Assembly: GCF_034718895.1 (NCBI RefSeq)
Contig: NZ_JAYERP010000001.1
Coordinates: 2,644,501-2,708,500 of the forward strand
Direction: 5' to 3'
Length of the DNA: 64,000 nucleotides
DNA from: Paenibacillus phoenicis
Lineage (GTDB): Bacteria; Bacillota; Bacilli; Paenibacillales; Paenibacillaceae
Shown here: positions 8,495 to 19,100 of the stretch, piece by piece
How the letters are laid out: each line of letters opens with the position of its first letter
Position numbering within the stretch: position 1 is the stretch's first letter
Position numbers and translations under genes: made by a program
The notes under the pieces: model-generated
The model's database searches: none
Seen by the model: the letters and a program-made list of their open reading frames with translations, nothing else
What the model was told of the DNA's origin: nothing

Positions 8495-9225
8495 GGCCGC
8501 ACCCCCACCAAAATCATGCGCCGAGACGTCTTCGGATCGTAAAGCTCTTCATCATAATCCCCATGAACGTTCTGCAAGGTTAAACCGGCCTCCTTCAGCA
8601 TCCGCCGAAAATCATCCAATTCGTACAGCTTAATCCGCTCCATATAATGCCTTGGTTCTCCGCCAGGGGCGGTAATTTCGATGTCCTTGATGACATACCC
8701 ATCTTCAATCCGCCGCCGTTCTACGATCTGCTGCCCCGCGTCCTCCCGTACCGAATACGGAACAAGATGGGCGGCAACATAAGCGGGATTAAGAAAATCG
8801 AGAAGGAAACGGCCCCCTGACTTCAGTACGCGGGCCGCTTCCCGCAGCACCTTGATCTGCTCCTCGTCCTTTTTAAAATAACCAAATGAAGTAAATAAGT
8901 TCACCACAGCCTCAAACTCCCCGCTTTGAAGCGGCAACTCGCGCATATCAGCCCGGTGCCAGGTGATCCGACCCTCGGGGTCGAGGCGTCTCGCCTCGCG
9001 CAGCAACACCTCTGACAAATCCACGCCGGTCACCTTGTAACCCGCTTCGGCCAGCGCCAGCGAATGGCGGCCCATGCCGCAGCATAAATCCAACACCTTC
9101 GCACCTGGAGGAAGATGAAGCCAGCGGATCATCCGCTGAACTTCGTGTTTCGCACCTTGCGCATCGCGGTGCTTATATACCAGCAAATAATCTTCCCCGA
9201 AACTAAGCTCATACCACTCCGCCAT
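8491..9225 (-). CDS. Class I SAM-dependent methyltransferase
   Basis: Transfers methyl from S-adenosylmethionine to an unknown acceptor. With the ATG at 9225 (TGGAGG nine bases upstream) it has 244 residues; a longer frame from 9255 lacks a good site. Motif I VLDLCCGMGRHS is at 44-55, the acidic residue of motif II in VTGVDLSE, and NLFTSFGYF is motif IV. These resemble small-molecule methyltransferases with an N-terminal YxxxF... entry region. Four-base overlap with the metallo-hydrolase downstream. Confidence 0.88.
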   Translation of the reverse strand: MAEWYELSFGEDYLLVYKHRDAQGAKHEVQRMIRWLHLPPGAKVLDLCCGMGRHSLALAEAGYKVTGVDLSEVLLREARRLDPEGRITWHRADMRELPLQSGEFEAVVNLFTSFGYFKKDEEQIKVLREAARVLKSGGRFLLDFLNPAYVAAHLVPYSVREDAGQQIVERRRIEDGYVIKDIEITAPGGEPRHYMERIKLYELDDFRRMLKEAGLTLQNVHGDYDEELYDPKTSRRMILVGVRP

Positions 9226-9349
9226 CTTCCCCTGCCTCCATACGATCCGTCCCAATTGGATATGTACTCAAATGCATCCGTGTATCCTCATTGTACCGTC
9301 AGACTTCCGGAAACACAAAGCGATCTTGAAGTGTTCAAACCGAAATACC

Positions 9350-9380
9350 AAAAACCGCCGAAGCAGGGCTTCGGCGGTTC
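9350..9380 (-). terminator. Terminator of the foldase gene
   Basis: AACCGCCGAAG and CTTCGGCGGTT arms around a four-base loop, then TTTTT on the minus strand, 25 bases after the stop. Confidence 0.85.
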
Positions 9381-9404
9381 AGAATGGCTGCTGCTTCAGC
9401 CGAA

Positions 9405-10601
9405 TTACTCGGCAGCGGCTGCATCCGTAAATGTATTGGTGATTTTCGCTTTGCTGCGAACGTCCTCCAGCCACGCTCCCGACATGCTGGAAACCTGTTG
9501 GGAGATAAGGCTCTTGCGGATCTCATCCTTCTTCTCCTCCAGCGTTGCCGTGTGGGCTTCCTTCTTGTCGGTGACTTTAATGACCTGATAACCTTCGCTC
9601 GTCTTAACAGGCTCGCTAATCTCGCCTTTCGCCAGCTTGAAGGCGGCTTCTTCCACCGCTTCTTCCATTTCGCCGCGGGCGAAGAAATCGGTGTCTCCTC
9701 CTTGATCCTTCGTAGCTGTATCCAGCGATTTGCTCTTGGCCAGCTCTGCAAAATCGGCGCCTTCCTTCAACTGCTTCACGATATCCTTCGCTTCCTCTTC
9801 AGTTGCGACCAAAATGACGGAAGTCCGAACTTGCTCCGGTGTATTAAAGGAATCCTTGTAGGTTTCAAACGTTTCCTTAACCTGCTCGTCGGTAACATTG
9901 ATCTGCGGTTCCAGCAGCTTCGTCAGCTTCAGCTCCATTTCGACCTGCTTGAGCAAATCATCCATGGTCATCCCGTACTGCTCCAAAGCTTGATTCAGCG
10001 CTTCTTCCGAACCAAACTGGGTTTTGTAGGTTTCGATTTCGGCGTCGACATCGGCATCCGTGATCGTGATATTGTTCTTAGCAGCCTCTTGGTTCACAAG
10101 CTCCTGGTTGATGAGGTTTGTCAGCGCTTGTTCTCCGCCATTGGCAGCCAGTTCTTCATAGAGCCGGTCCTTCGTAATTTCCACACCGTTAACCGTAGCG
10201 ACGGCCTCTGCCTTATTCGTGGCAAACGGCGGTTTGATCAGTACAACGACCAGCAAAACAGCCAGTACCAACGATACGATCTGCCATACTTTATTACTGG
10301 ATGTAGGGGCTTGTACCGGTGCAGTCTCCGTCTCCCCGTTCAGGGGAACCATCACCGGCGTCAAGTCCTCATCGGTTGTGCTGCCCGTAGCCGCGACGGT
10401 TACTTCCGCTTCGTTCGCTGGAGAAGATTCCGTTTCCGTCGACGGGTCGCCCACAGCATCCGCCGGATCATTTGCCGCTTTCGCTAGCTGGTCCGTCCCG
10501 GCATCCGCCGGACCGGCCTGTCCATCCTGGGCCCGCGTCTCCTCAGCGGCTCCGGTTTCGCCTCCGGTTGCCTCCAACTCTTTTTTTTCCTTTTCGTCCA
10601 T
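9405..10601 (-). CDS. Membrane-anchored peptidylprolyl isomerase (PrsA/SurA-like)
   Basis: Extracytoplasmic folding factor. The 398-residue protein has a long acidic, Ala/Thr/Glu-rich cytoplasmic head (1-104), one transmembrane helix VWQIVSLVLAVLLVVVLI (105-122), a SurA-like helical domain (about 130-260) and a parvulin domain (about 265-360; conserved FAELAKSKSLD and GEISEPVKTSEGYQVIKV). Unlike PrsA it has no lipobox, so anchoring is by the helix. A single gene with its own terminator. Confidence 0.9.
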   Translation of the reverse strand: MDEKEKKELEATGGETGAAEETRAQDGQAGPADAGTDQLAKAANDPADAVGDPSTETESSPANEAEVTVAATGSTTDEDLTPVMVPLNGETETAPVQAPTSSNKVWQIVSLVLAVLLVVVLIKPPFATNKAEAVATVNGVEITKDRLYEELAANGGEQALTNLINQELVNQEAAKNNITITDADVDAEIETYKTQFGSEEALNQALEQYGMTMDDLLKQVEMELKLTKLLEPQINVTDEQVKETFETYKDSFNTPEQVRTSVILVATEEEAKDIVKQLKEGADFAELAKSKSLDTATKDQGGDTDFFARGEMEEAVEEAAFKLAKGEISEPVKTSEGYQVIKVTDKKEAHTATLEEKKDEIRKSLISQQVSSMSGAWLEDVRSKAKITNTFTDAAAAE

Positions 10602-10805
10602 ATGACTTTGCGACTCCCTTCTTCATGAAGCATTCAATTTGGATTCAAAACGTGCTTTCTTGACTTTACCAGATATCCATCGAATTTACCTTAAATATTC
10701 CTAAAAAAAGCGCGTCCCTTTTAAGGTGAATTTAAGGAATCGGGAGGCTCTTGCTTTTAATTGCGTCACCCCGTCATTCGTGTTCTCGGCAAAAAAGGTG
10801 TAGAA

Positions 10806-10811
10806 TATAAT
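10806..10811 (+). promoter_or_regulatory. Putative -10 box of the dipeptidase gene
   Basis: TATAAT 38 bases before the chosen start at 10849. No convincing -35 box is visible at the right distance, so this rests on the -10 alone. The rest of 10602-10805 holds nothing else I can name. Confidence 0.4.
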
Positions 10812-10848
10812 GGTAAAACTAGTTCTAGTTCGGGAGGAACATTCGACG

Positions 10849-12204
10849 ATGGATTATCAAGCTTATTTTAATACGAACCGCGAACAACACTTAAATGAAC
10901 TTGGCGAATTGCTTCGGATTCCCAGCATCTCCGCCTTGTCCGAACACAAAGGCGATGTGCAGAAGGCGGCCGAATGGATCGCCGAAGCTCTGCGCCGCGC
11001 CGGTATGGAATCGGTGGAGATTCATCCTACTGCAGGGCATCCCATCGTTTATGCCGAGCATCTGCACGCACCAGGGAAACCAACCGTTCTGGTTTACGGC
11101 CATTATGACGTACAACCGGTAGACCCGCTGAATCTGTGGGAGACGCCGCCATTTGAGCCGTCCATTCGGAACGGCAAGCTGTACGCCCGCGGAGCGACGG
11201 ACGATAAAGGCCAAGTGTTTATGCATATCAAGGCCGTGGAGGCGATTTTGAAGCAGGAGAAGGAGCTTCCGGTCAACATCAAATTCTGCATCGAAGGGGA
11301 AGAGGAAGTCACCAGCCCGAACCTGCCCGCCTTCTTGGAAGCCAACCAGGACAAGCTGGCCGCTGACGTGATCCTGATCTCCGATACCGCGCTGATGGCA
11401 CCGGGCAAACCGGCGATTTGCATCGGTCTGCGCGGCTTGTGTGCGATGGAAGTCTCGGTGTATACCGCCAACACCGATTTGCACTCCGGTACATATGGCG
11501 GCGGTGTCCCTAACGCGCTGCACGCCCTGGTATCGTTGCTGGCTTCCCTGCATGATGAGCAAGGCCGAGTCACGGTCGAAGGCTTCTACGAAGGCGTTCA
11601 CGAGCTGTCTGCGCTCGAACGCGAAGAGTTCGCCAAGCAACAATTTGACGAAGAGAAGCTCAAGCGGGATCTTGGCTTGAAGGAGCTGTTTGGCGAAGCA
11701 GGGTACTCCTTCGTCGAGCGGACCGGCGCCCGTCCAACGCTGGAACTCAACGGGGTTTACGGCGGATTCCAAGGGGAAGGGACCAAAACGGTACTGCCGA
11801 AGGAAGCCCATGCCAAAATCACCTGCCGCCTCGTTGGCGACCAGGACCCGCAAGCCACGATCGACCGCATCGAACGGCATCTGCACAAACACCTGCAGCC
11901 GGGGGCAACCTTGAAGGTCAAAGCGACCGAGAAAGCGCGGGCCTTCACATGCAATCCGGAAGATCCGATGCTGCAAAAAGCGGCCGATGCCTACGAAGCC
12001 ATTTACGGCACTCGGGCGCTGTTCACGAAGGACGGCGGTTCGATCCCGATCGTCGAGACCTTGTCCCGCGTCCTGTCGGCTCCAGCCGTCATGATGGGCT
12101 TCGGGCTGCCGGACGAAAACCTGCATGCGCCAAACGAGCATTTTAACCTGGAGAACTTTGACAAAGGGCTGCTCACGATCGTTCATTATTTGAAGTCGCT
12201 GTAA
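10849..12204 (+). CDS. M20 family dipeptidase
   Basis: Zinc-dependent dipeptidase of the CNDP/DapE-like group. I start at ATG 10849, with CGGGAGGAAC ten bases upstream, rather than 10810 whose leader overlaps the promoter; this gives 451 residues. Metal ligands are visible: His85 and Asp87 in YGHYDVQP, GATDDKGQ at 115-122, the catalytic EGEEE run, a further Asp in ILISDTA, and the last His in LHAPNEHF near the end. The dimerisation lid domain lies between about 190 and 310. Cytoplasmic; monocistronic with its own terminator. Confidence 0.92.
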   Translation: MDYQAYFNTNREQHLNELGELLRIPSISALSEHKGDVQKAAEWIAEALRRAGMESVEIHPTAGHPIVYAEHLHAPGKPTVLVYGHYDVQPVDPLNLWETPPFEPSIRNGKLYARGATDDKGQVFMHIKAVEAILKQEKELPVNIKFCIEGEEEVTSPNLPAFLEANQDKLAADVILISDTALMAPGKPAICIGLRGLCAMEVSVYTANTDLHSGTYGGGVPNALHALVSLLASLHDEQGRVTVEGFYEGVHELSALEREEFAKQQFDEEKLKRDLGLKELFGEAGYSFVERTGARPTLELNGVYGGFQGEGTKTVLPKEAHAKITCRLVGDQDPQATIDRIERHLHKHLQPGATLKVKATEKARAFTCNPEDPMLQKAADAYEAIYGTRALFTKDGGSIPIVETLSRVLSAPAVMMGFGLPDENLHAPNEHFNLENFDKGLLTIVHYLKSL

Positions 12205-12220
12205 CGTTAGTTTAGCCAAT

Positions 12221-12264
12221 AACCTCCGGCATCTGATGTGAATAGGATGCTTGGAGGTTTTTTT
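12221..12264 (+). terminator. Terminator of dipeptidase gene
   Basis: AACCTCC and GGAGGTT outer arms plus GCATC/GATGC inner pairing, then seven T. Confidence 0.85.
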
Positions 12265-12282
12265 ATTTGCGGATACGCACAC

Positions 12283-12323
12283 AAAAAAACCTTCTCTTAC
12301 CCCTTCCGGGGTGAAAAAGAAGG
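12283..12323 (-). terminator. Terminator of gerE
   Basis: On the minus strand CCTTCT...CCCCGGAAGGGG...AGAAGG followed by seven T. It sits back to back with the dipeptidase terminator. Confidence 0.8.
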
Positions 12324-12355
12324 CTTGCGGCTTTCTACGAACACGTAGTTCACCG

Positions 12356-12580
12356 TCAGATTTTCAGCTCCCCAAGCTTGATCAGCTCGACAACCGCCTG
12401 CGCGCGACCTTTGACATTCAACTTTTGCATGACGTTAGAAATGTGATTACGGACGGTTTTCTCACTAATAAACAGTTGCCCGGCAATGTCGCGCGTCGTT
12501 TTATCCTGCACGAGAAGCTCGAAGACCTCCCGTTCACGATGAGTCAACAGAAATTTGCTGTTACGATCGCTGCTCTTCAA
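12356..12580 (-). CDS. gerE: Spore-specific LuxR-type regulator GerE
   Basis: GerE is the last transcription factor of the mother-cell cascade, acting with sigma-K on coat genes. The 74-residue protein is a stand-alone LuxR-type helix-turn-helix: LTHREREVFELLVQDKTTRD then SEKTVRNHISNVMQKLNV (recognition helix about 40-55). The start is TTG at 12580 with AAGGAGGGG upstream. A sigma-K-like promoter lies at 12643-12670, as expected for this gene. Its presence shows that the organism makes endospores. Confidence 0.95.
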   Translation of the reverse strand: MKSSDRNSKFLLTHREREVFELLVQDKTTRDIAGQLFISEKTVRNHISNVMQKLNVKGRAQAVVELIKLGELKI

Positions 12581-12642
12581 AATGCGTCACCCCTCCTTGC
12601 TCGGGTTTTGTGGTTTAACAAGGTTCAGGGATACAGTCAACA

Positions 12643-12670
12643 CATCTTATGAAGAAACAGGGTTAATGGT
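12643..12670 (-). promoter_or_regulatory. Sigma-K-like promoter of gerE
   Basis: ACC, a 16-base spacer and CATAAGATG on the minus strand; the known consensus is AC-N16/17-CATAnnnTA. It is about 65 bases upstream of the start. Confidence 0.55.
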
Positions 12671-12698
12671 GCGGTGCCGTATAGAAATGGGCGGCCCG

Positions 12699-14231
<1,533 letters not shown>

Positions 14232-14403
14232 TTATGTCTATCATAACCCGGCATCCTTCGTGCACGCTATCAGGTTCACGGAGAATCAGCGATAAGAAAA
14301 ACGTCTATCGACGTACATTCAAAGTAGACAGACCGCGTTTAGCGGAAGTTTTTCTTGCGATATCAGGATGCTAATGCCCCGAAGTTTATACTTTCTGATA
14401 TCT

Positions 14404-14436
14404 TAAAAAAAGAACCATAGAAAATTCCATGGTTCC
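14404..14436 (-). terminator. Terminator of the MarR gene
   Basis: GAACCATGG and CTATGGTTC arms followed by seven T on the minus strand. Confidence 0.8.
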
Positions 14437-14463
14437 TTTCCGCCAATATGTTCACCGCTTCCC

Positions 14464-14907
14464 TCATGCTTTGGAATTCTTGGATAGCTTCTCCAAAATC
14501 GTGATCATCATCTCCAGCTCCTCTTCGCTGAGGACGGATAAATGCGTTTTCAACACTTCCCGTGACTTCTTCCGGGCTTCCGCCAGCACCTCGGCCCCCC
14601 GCTCGGTAACCGACAACAGCACCGCCCGCCGATCCTGCTCGTCATGCCGCCGCTCCACGAAACCGCTTTGGACCAGCCGATCGATCATGACCGTAATCGC
14701 GCTGGGCTTCACCTCCAGCTTCTCGGCTAAATAGCTGACATTGCAGTTGGACTTCCGGGCAATCAGCATCAGCGTATGAAATTGCGGGCCCGTCAGGCCC
14801 AGCTCCTGATGGTGCATTAATTCACTTTTCACTTTCCGAAACGAACGGGTCCATACCGATTCGATCCGATCTATGTAATGGTCGAGATCAACGGACAACC
14901 AAACCAT
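14464..14907 (-). CDS. MarR family transcriptional regulator
   Basis: A 147-residue winged-helix repressor. The DNA-binding region is about 58-90 (NVSYLAEKLEVKPSAITVMIDRL) and the wing contains RRHDEQDRRAVLLSVTERG, the family signature DRR. GAGAGAGGA precedes the ATG. The operator is probably its own promoter; the upstream region shows CTAAACAGTAGGGTT-like sequence but no clear palindrome. A single gene facing away from the nag operon; targets unknown. Confidence 0.88.
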   Translation of the reverse strand: MVWLSVDLDHYIDRIESVWTRSFRKVKSELMHHQELGLTGPQFHTLMLIARKSNCNVSYLAEKLEVKPSAITVMIDRLVQSGFVERRHDEQDRRAVLLSVTERGAEVLAEARKKSREVLKTHLSVLSEEELEMMITILEKLSKNSKA

Positions 14908-15042
14908 TCCTCTCTCCGATAATAACCCTACTGTTTAGAGTGTATTATGCAGACTCCGAAAATTCAAGGAATCTGTCGCCATTTGACGGGTAACCCTACT
15001 TGAAAAGGCCGGGAAAATCGCTTATGATGAAACCGAGAAGTC

Positions 15043-15086
15043 AAAATAATTTTCACATTTCACAAGAATTTAATAAAAATTATTTT
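15043..15086 (+). promoter_or_regulatory. Inverted repeat, candidate operator of the nag operon
   Basis: AAAATAATTTT (15043-15053) and its exact reverse complement AAAATTATTTT (15076-15086), 22 bases apart, 58 bases before the RpiR-type gene. The placement suits autoregulation by that protein. Confidence 0.45.
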
Positions 15087-15143
15087 CGTAGCAAGTAAAC
15101 AATCACATCCAACGGCTGAACTTCCTGAGGGAGGAACTTATCT

Positions 15144-16013
15144 ATGACACCCATATTGCATGCGGTATCCAGCCACCTGGAGACGCTGTCGCCGCAGGAA
15201 CGCAAGCTGGGCGAATACATTTTGGAGTCGCCGGCCACCGTCATTCATCAGGGGATCACAGAGCTGGCCAATGCGTGCGGGATTAGTCCCTCAACGGTGA
15301 CAAGGTTCTGCAAGACTTTTCACTTTAAAGGCTTCCCTGATTTCAAAATGAAGCTGGCTTCCGAGCTGGCCCACAAGCCTGCGGAGAACCACTACCAGGA
15401 CATCATCGCCGGCAACGACCTGCAAAAAATCGTCGAAGCGATGGAAGCCAACCATCTCGCCTCGATTACCGACACCACCCGGCTGCTGGACATGAACCAG
15501 CTGTCCCGGGCCGTTGAGGCGTTATGCCGCGCCAAGCGCATCGATCTGTACGGTGTGGCGACTTCCTCGATTGTCGCCCAAGACTTTTACCAGAAGCTGG
15601 TGCGTATTGGCAAGAACTGCACCGCCTTCGCTGACTCGCATATGCAGATCACTTCCGCTTCCTCGCTCGGCGAAGGCGACGTGGCGCTGGCGATCTCCTA
15701 TTCAGGCGAAACGCCGGAAACGATCGACGCCCTGCGCTGCGCCAAAGACAGCGGCGCAACCACGTTGTCGCTCACGCAGTACAGCAGCAACTCCCTGGCT
15801 TCGCTCGCGGATATCGCTTTATTCTCATCCTCGTTAGAGGAAGGCATGCGCCGGGGCGATATGGCCTCGCGTATTGCGCAGCTGCACGTCATCGATATTT
15901 TGTTTACGGGGATGGTCAGCTTGGAATTCCAGGATTTCATTCCGAAGCTCGAAAGCTCGTATCAGAATGTTCAAATTTATCGTAAAACCCAAGGAGGGCA
16001 ACACGAATGCTGA
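15144..16013 (+). CDS. MurR/RpiR family transcriptional regulator
   Basis: Sugar-phosphate-sensing repressor, likely of the following nagBA genes. Of 289 residues, 1-77 form the RpiR helix-turn-helix (ELANACGISPSTVTRFCKTF) and about 125-260 a SIS domain that binds phosphosugars (ASSLGEGDVALAISYSGETPETI). GGGAGGAACTT precedes the ATG. It overlaps nagB by seven bases, so regulator and enzymes are one message. Most nag operons in Bacillus use a GntR-type NagR, so this is a different control type; glucosamine 6-phosphate or GlcNAc 6-phosphate is the probable effector. Confidence 0.9.
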   Translation: MTPILHAVSSHLETLSPQERKLGEYILESPATVIHQGITELANACGISPSTVTRFCKTFHFKGFPDFKMKLASELAHKPAENHYQDIIAGNDLQKIVEAMEANHLASITDTTRLLDMNQLSRAVEALCRAKRIDLYGVATSSIVAQDFYQKLVRIGKNCTAFADSHMQITSASSLGEGDVALAISYSGETPETIDALRCAKDSGATTLSLTQYSSNSLASLADIALFSSSLEEGMRRGDMASRIAQLHVIDILFTGMVSLEFQDFIPKLESSYQNVQIYRKTQGGQHEC

Positions 16014-16735
16014 ATATTATCAAAACCAACAGCGAGCAGCAATTTAATGAAACCGGAGCAGGCATCATCGCCAGCCTCCTGCAATCTAACCCGCGGGCGA
16101 TTTTGGGCCTGGCTACCGGCAGCACACCGGTCGGGGTGTATGAGAAGCTGATCGAGCTGTACAAGAAAGGCAGCGTCAGCTTTAAGCAAGCGAGCAGCTA
16201 CAATCTGGATGAATACATCGGATTGCCGGCGGACCATCCAGAGAGCTATCGCCGATTCATGGACGAGAAGCTGTTTAATCATATCGATATTTTGCCAGAA
16301 AATACGCATGTACCTGAGGGAAATGCTCCGGATCCTGAGCAAGCGGCCAAGGACTACGCAAAACTGCTGGATCAAGCGGGTCAAATCGACTTGCAGCTGC
16401 TGGGCCTTGGACATAACGGCCATATCGGGTTTAACGAGCCTGCCGATGAGCTGACGGGGCCGCCGCATGTCGTGAAGCTGCAAGAGCGGACACGGCTGGC
16501 CAATGCGCGCTTCTTCAATTCCATTGACGAGGTGCCAACTCACGCGCTCACGATGGGGATCGGTTCGATCCTGCAGGCTAAGCAAATCCTGCTGATGGCC
16601 AAAGGCGAAGACAAAGCCGAAATCATCGCCAAAGCGTTAAAGGGGCCAATTACGACCCAATGTCCGGCTTCGCTGCTGCAAACCCACCCGAATGTGGTTG
16701 TCGTCGTTGACCAGGCTGCGGGGAGATTCCTGTGA
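16007..16735 (+). CDS. nagB: Glucosamine-6-phosphate deaminase
   Basis: Converts glucosamine 6-phosphate to fructose 6-phosphate and ammonia. The 242-residue protein has LGLATGSTPVGVYEKL (phosphate loop), SYNLDEYIGL (catalytic Asp), GLGHNGHIGFNEP with the active-site His, and KGEDKAEI near the end. AAGGAGGGC precedes the ATG. It overlaps the regulator gene upstream and nagA downstream (GTGA, four bases). Confidence 0.96.
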   Translation: MLNIIKTNSEQQFNETGAGIIASLLQSNPRAILGLATGSTPVGVYEKLIELYKKGSVSFKQASSYNLDEYIGLPADHPESYRRFMDEKLFNHIDILPENTHVPEGNAPDPEQAAKDYAKLLDQAGQIDLQLLGLGHNGHIGFNEPADELTGPPHVVKLQERTRLANARFFNSIDEVPTHALTMGIGSILQAKQILLMAKGEDKAEIIAKALKGPITTQCPASLLQTHPNVVVVVDQAAGRFL

Positions 16736-17925
16736 TGAGCGGCGCCGGACGTACCTTCAACCTCATTCATGCCGAAGTTGTCACCCCGCGCGGAACGTTC
16801 CGCGACGGCGCGGTTGCGGTGAAAGACGGCGTCATCACTTACGTCGGCACGACCGCCGGATTACCTGAAGCTCACGCTGCAGGCGTCGAGACGATTGATG
16901 CGAAAGGCAGCTATGTGCTGCCCGGCTTTATCGACGTGCACGTGCACGGCGGCATGCTGAAGGATTTCTCGCAGCCAAGCAAGCAAGGTCTGGACGCCAT
17001 TACGAAGCTTCATTGCAGTCAGGGAACGACTTCGATGCTGGCGACAACGATGACCCTTCCGAAGGCGATGATCGACAACGTGCTGGCCGAAGTCCATCAA
17101 TATATGGCTGGCGAGATGCCTTATGCCCAATTGGTTGGCGTTCATCTGGAAGGGCCGTTTATCAGCCCGAAATGGCCGGGCGCCCAAAATCCTGAGCACA
17201 TCGTCCCGCCGAACCGCGAATGGATCGAAGGTTGGGAACAACAGTATCCGGGGTTAATTAAGCAGGTTACGTTTGCGCCTGAACGGGACGGGGCGCATGA
17301 GCTGATCCGCTATTTACGGAAGCAGGGAATCGTAGCGGCTGCCGGTCATACCGATGCCACTTACGAAGAAATCATGGCCGCTTACGAGGTTGGCTTAAAC
17401 CACTCCGTGCATATGTTTAACGCCATGACGCCGCTGCATCACCGCAAACCGGGCACCGCCGGGGCAATCCTGAGCACGCCGGGCATTAGCGCAGAAATCA
17501 TCGCCGACGGCATTCACGTCCATCCTGCAGCAATCCGGCTGTTGGCCAGCGTGAAGACCGGCAGCAACCTGCTCCTGATCACCGATGCTATGTCGGCTGC
17601 AGGGCTCGGTGACGGGGACTACATGCTTGGCGACCTGCCGGTTGTCGTGAAGAATAACGTCTGCACGCTGCGCGACAGCGAAGGAACGTTAGCCGGAAGC
17701 ACGTTGACGATGATCCGCGGTTTCCGCTATCTCGTACGCGAGGTGGGATTGTCGATCGAACGCGCGTCGGAAGCCGCCAGCGCCAATCCGGCGAAGCTGA
17801 TCCGCATCGACCATTTAACCGGCTCGATCGAAACCGGCAAACAAGCAGATCTGCTGCTGGTCGACCGCGATTTGGAATTGCAGCGGGTGTGGGTCAAAGG
17901 ACGTGCATTCCAAGATAACGAATAA
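16732..17925 (+). CDS. nagA: N-acetylglucosamine-6-phosphate deacetylase
   Basis: Deacetylates GlcNAc 6-phosphate, the step before NagB. A 397-residue amidohydrolase: metal site FIDVHVHGG in the TIM barrel, HLEGPFISP with the metal-binding Glu, AAGHTDATYEE and NHSVHMFNAM with the two His ligands, and catalytic Asp in LITDAMSAAG. It starts GTG-ATG at 16732, overlapping the nagB stop. The small beta-sandwich domain is made of both termini. Last gene of the operon. Confidence 0.96.
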   Translation: MMSGAGRTFNLIHAEVVTPRGTFRDGAVAVKDGVITYVGTTAGLPEAHAAGVETIDAKGSYVLPGFIDVHVHGGMLKDFSQPSKQGLDAITKLHCSQGTTSMLATTMTLPKAMIDNVLAEVHQYMAGEMPYAQLVGVHLEGPFISPKWPGAQNPEHIVPPNREWIEGWEQQYPGLIKQVTFAPERDGAHELIRYLRKQGIVAAAGHTDATYEEIMAAYEVGLNHSVHMFNAMTPLHHRKPGTAGAILSTPGISAEIIADGIHVHPAAIRLLASVKTGSNLLLITDAMSAAGLGDGDYMLGDLPVVVKNNVCTLRDSEGTLAGSTLTMIRGFRYLVREVGLSIERASEAASANPAKLIRIDHLTGSIETGKQADLLLVDRDLELQRVWVKGRAFQDNE

Positions 17926-17948
17926 TCAAAACCATCCAATCACAAGAT

Positions 17949-17995
17949 AAAGCGCGAGACGCAGGAAGGATTTCTTCCCGCTTCTCGCGCTTTTT
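17949..17995 (+). terminator. Terminator of the nag operon
   Basis: AGCGCGAGA and TCTCGCGCT arms with a GC-rich inner stem, then five T. Confidence 0.85.
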
Positions 17996-18016
17996 GGTTC
18001 TCGCTATAAACCGCCG

Positions 18017-19075
18017 CTAGCGGGTTGTCCCTCCGGTGAAACCGGCATTCATGTCACGTGCACCTGTTCCTGTCCCATTGCCCATGCCGGCATTAGGTCT
18101 TGTCGGCGCATAACCATTTGGCCCGGTCATCGTCCCTGCACGGCCGGGGAATACACGGTTAATCAGCGTTTCGAAATCGCTGATGAAGTTGTTCAGTGTT
18201 CCGCCGCCCCGAGACTCTGTAGCATATTGGCCAATGGTGGATACAAAATCGGAATCGTTAGATACGTAGACGTTGCGGATATGCGGTGCCGCTTGCTTAA
18301 CCGCTGCTTCGATCCGGTTTTTGAGATCCTGGGACACGTTGCTCGTTCCAGCTCCCAAGGCTCCGTTCCCGGTAGTGAAGCCCGAAGGGGTGTTCGTCGT
18401 CCCACGAGTACCGATTCGATCCGTTGTTGTTCCGGTACCGCGGTTCACGCTGGACATGCCCATGCTGCCTCCAGGATACATCGACCCGAAACGGTTGCCG
18501 GTTGTGCCGGTGCCCAACATCGAGCCGTTGTTACTGCGATTGACGTTGTTCCCCGTTCCGAACAAACCGCGTCCGAGGTCAAAGAGCCCGCCCAGTCCGG
18601 CACGGTCGTTGCCGCGAGCCAAACCGTTGTCTGCGGCGCCGCGGGTTCCATAGTCCGCACCGTAAGGGCCGCCGACATTGGTCGTACCAAGGCCAACTCC
18701 ATTTGGACGTTGCACCCCGTAAGCGCTAGTGCGGCCTGTCGTATTCGTGCCGTGGAGTGTGACACCTACATATGCATCACGGTCGGTAACAACGACATGT
18801 GCGGTTTGAACGTCGCCAAGCTGTGCCACCTTGTTGCTAAGCGCAGGGCTGTAACGCAGGGAACGGATACGCATATCCTGTCCGCTGCCGGCGCTGCGGG
18901 AGAACAGACGGTTGCTGGGGTTTAAAGAATTGACATCATAATTTCGGTTATTGCCCCGTAAGCTTTGCGTGCGCACATTATTGTCGCCCTTCCCGTCACC
19001 ACAACCTGCCATTAAAGCCATCCCGGCAAGCAACGCTGCGGATAACGATAAGTTAACGACTTTCGCTCCTCGCAT
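18017..19075 (-). CDS. YhcN/YlaJ-type sporulation lipoprotein
   Basis: A 352-residue spore lipoprotein. I start at ATG 19075, nine bases after GGAGG; a longer frame has no site. The lipobox is LMAGC near residue 25. After it come a conserved-looking domain with ALSNKVAQLGDVQTAHVVVTDRDAYVGVTL, typical of the YhcN/YlaJ family, a long Gly/Asn/Thr/Arg-rich low-complexity middle (about 110-250), and the second half of the domain (SQDLKNRIEAAVKQAAPHIR...). The Gly-rich insert is much longer than in Bacillus YhcN. A CATACATTA box upstream suggests sporulation control. Confidence 0.87.
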   Translation of the reverse strand: MRGAKVVNLSLSAALLAGMALMAGCGDGKGDNNVRTQSLRGNNRNYDVNSLNPSNRLFSRSAGSGQDMRIRSLRYSPALSNKVAQLGDVQTAHVVVTDRDAYVGVTLHGTNTTGRTSAYGVQRPNGVGLGTTNVGGPYGADYGTRGAADNGLARGNDRAGLGGLFDLGRGLFGTGNNVNRSNNGSMLGTGTTGNRFGSMYPGGSMGMSSVNRGTGTTTDRIGTRGTTNTPSGFTTGNGALGAGTSNVSQDLKNRIEAAVKQAAPHIRNVYVSNDSDFVSTIGQYATESRGGGTLNNFISDFETLINRVFPGRAGTMTGPNGYAPTRPNAGMGNGTGTGARDMNAGFTGGTTR

Positions 19076-19100
19076 GTAGTCAACCTCCATCCGTAAGAAG

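Noticed and set aside
10891..12282. 463-codon frame opposite the M20 dipeptidase
   Set aside because: Composition is Arg/Phe/Gln-rich and lacks domains; it spans the coding strand of a clear enzyme and its terminator.
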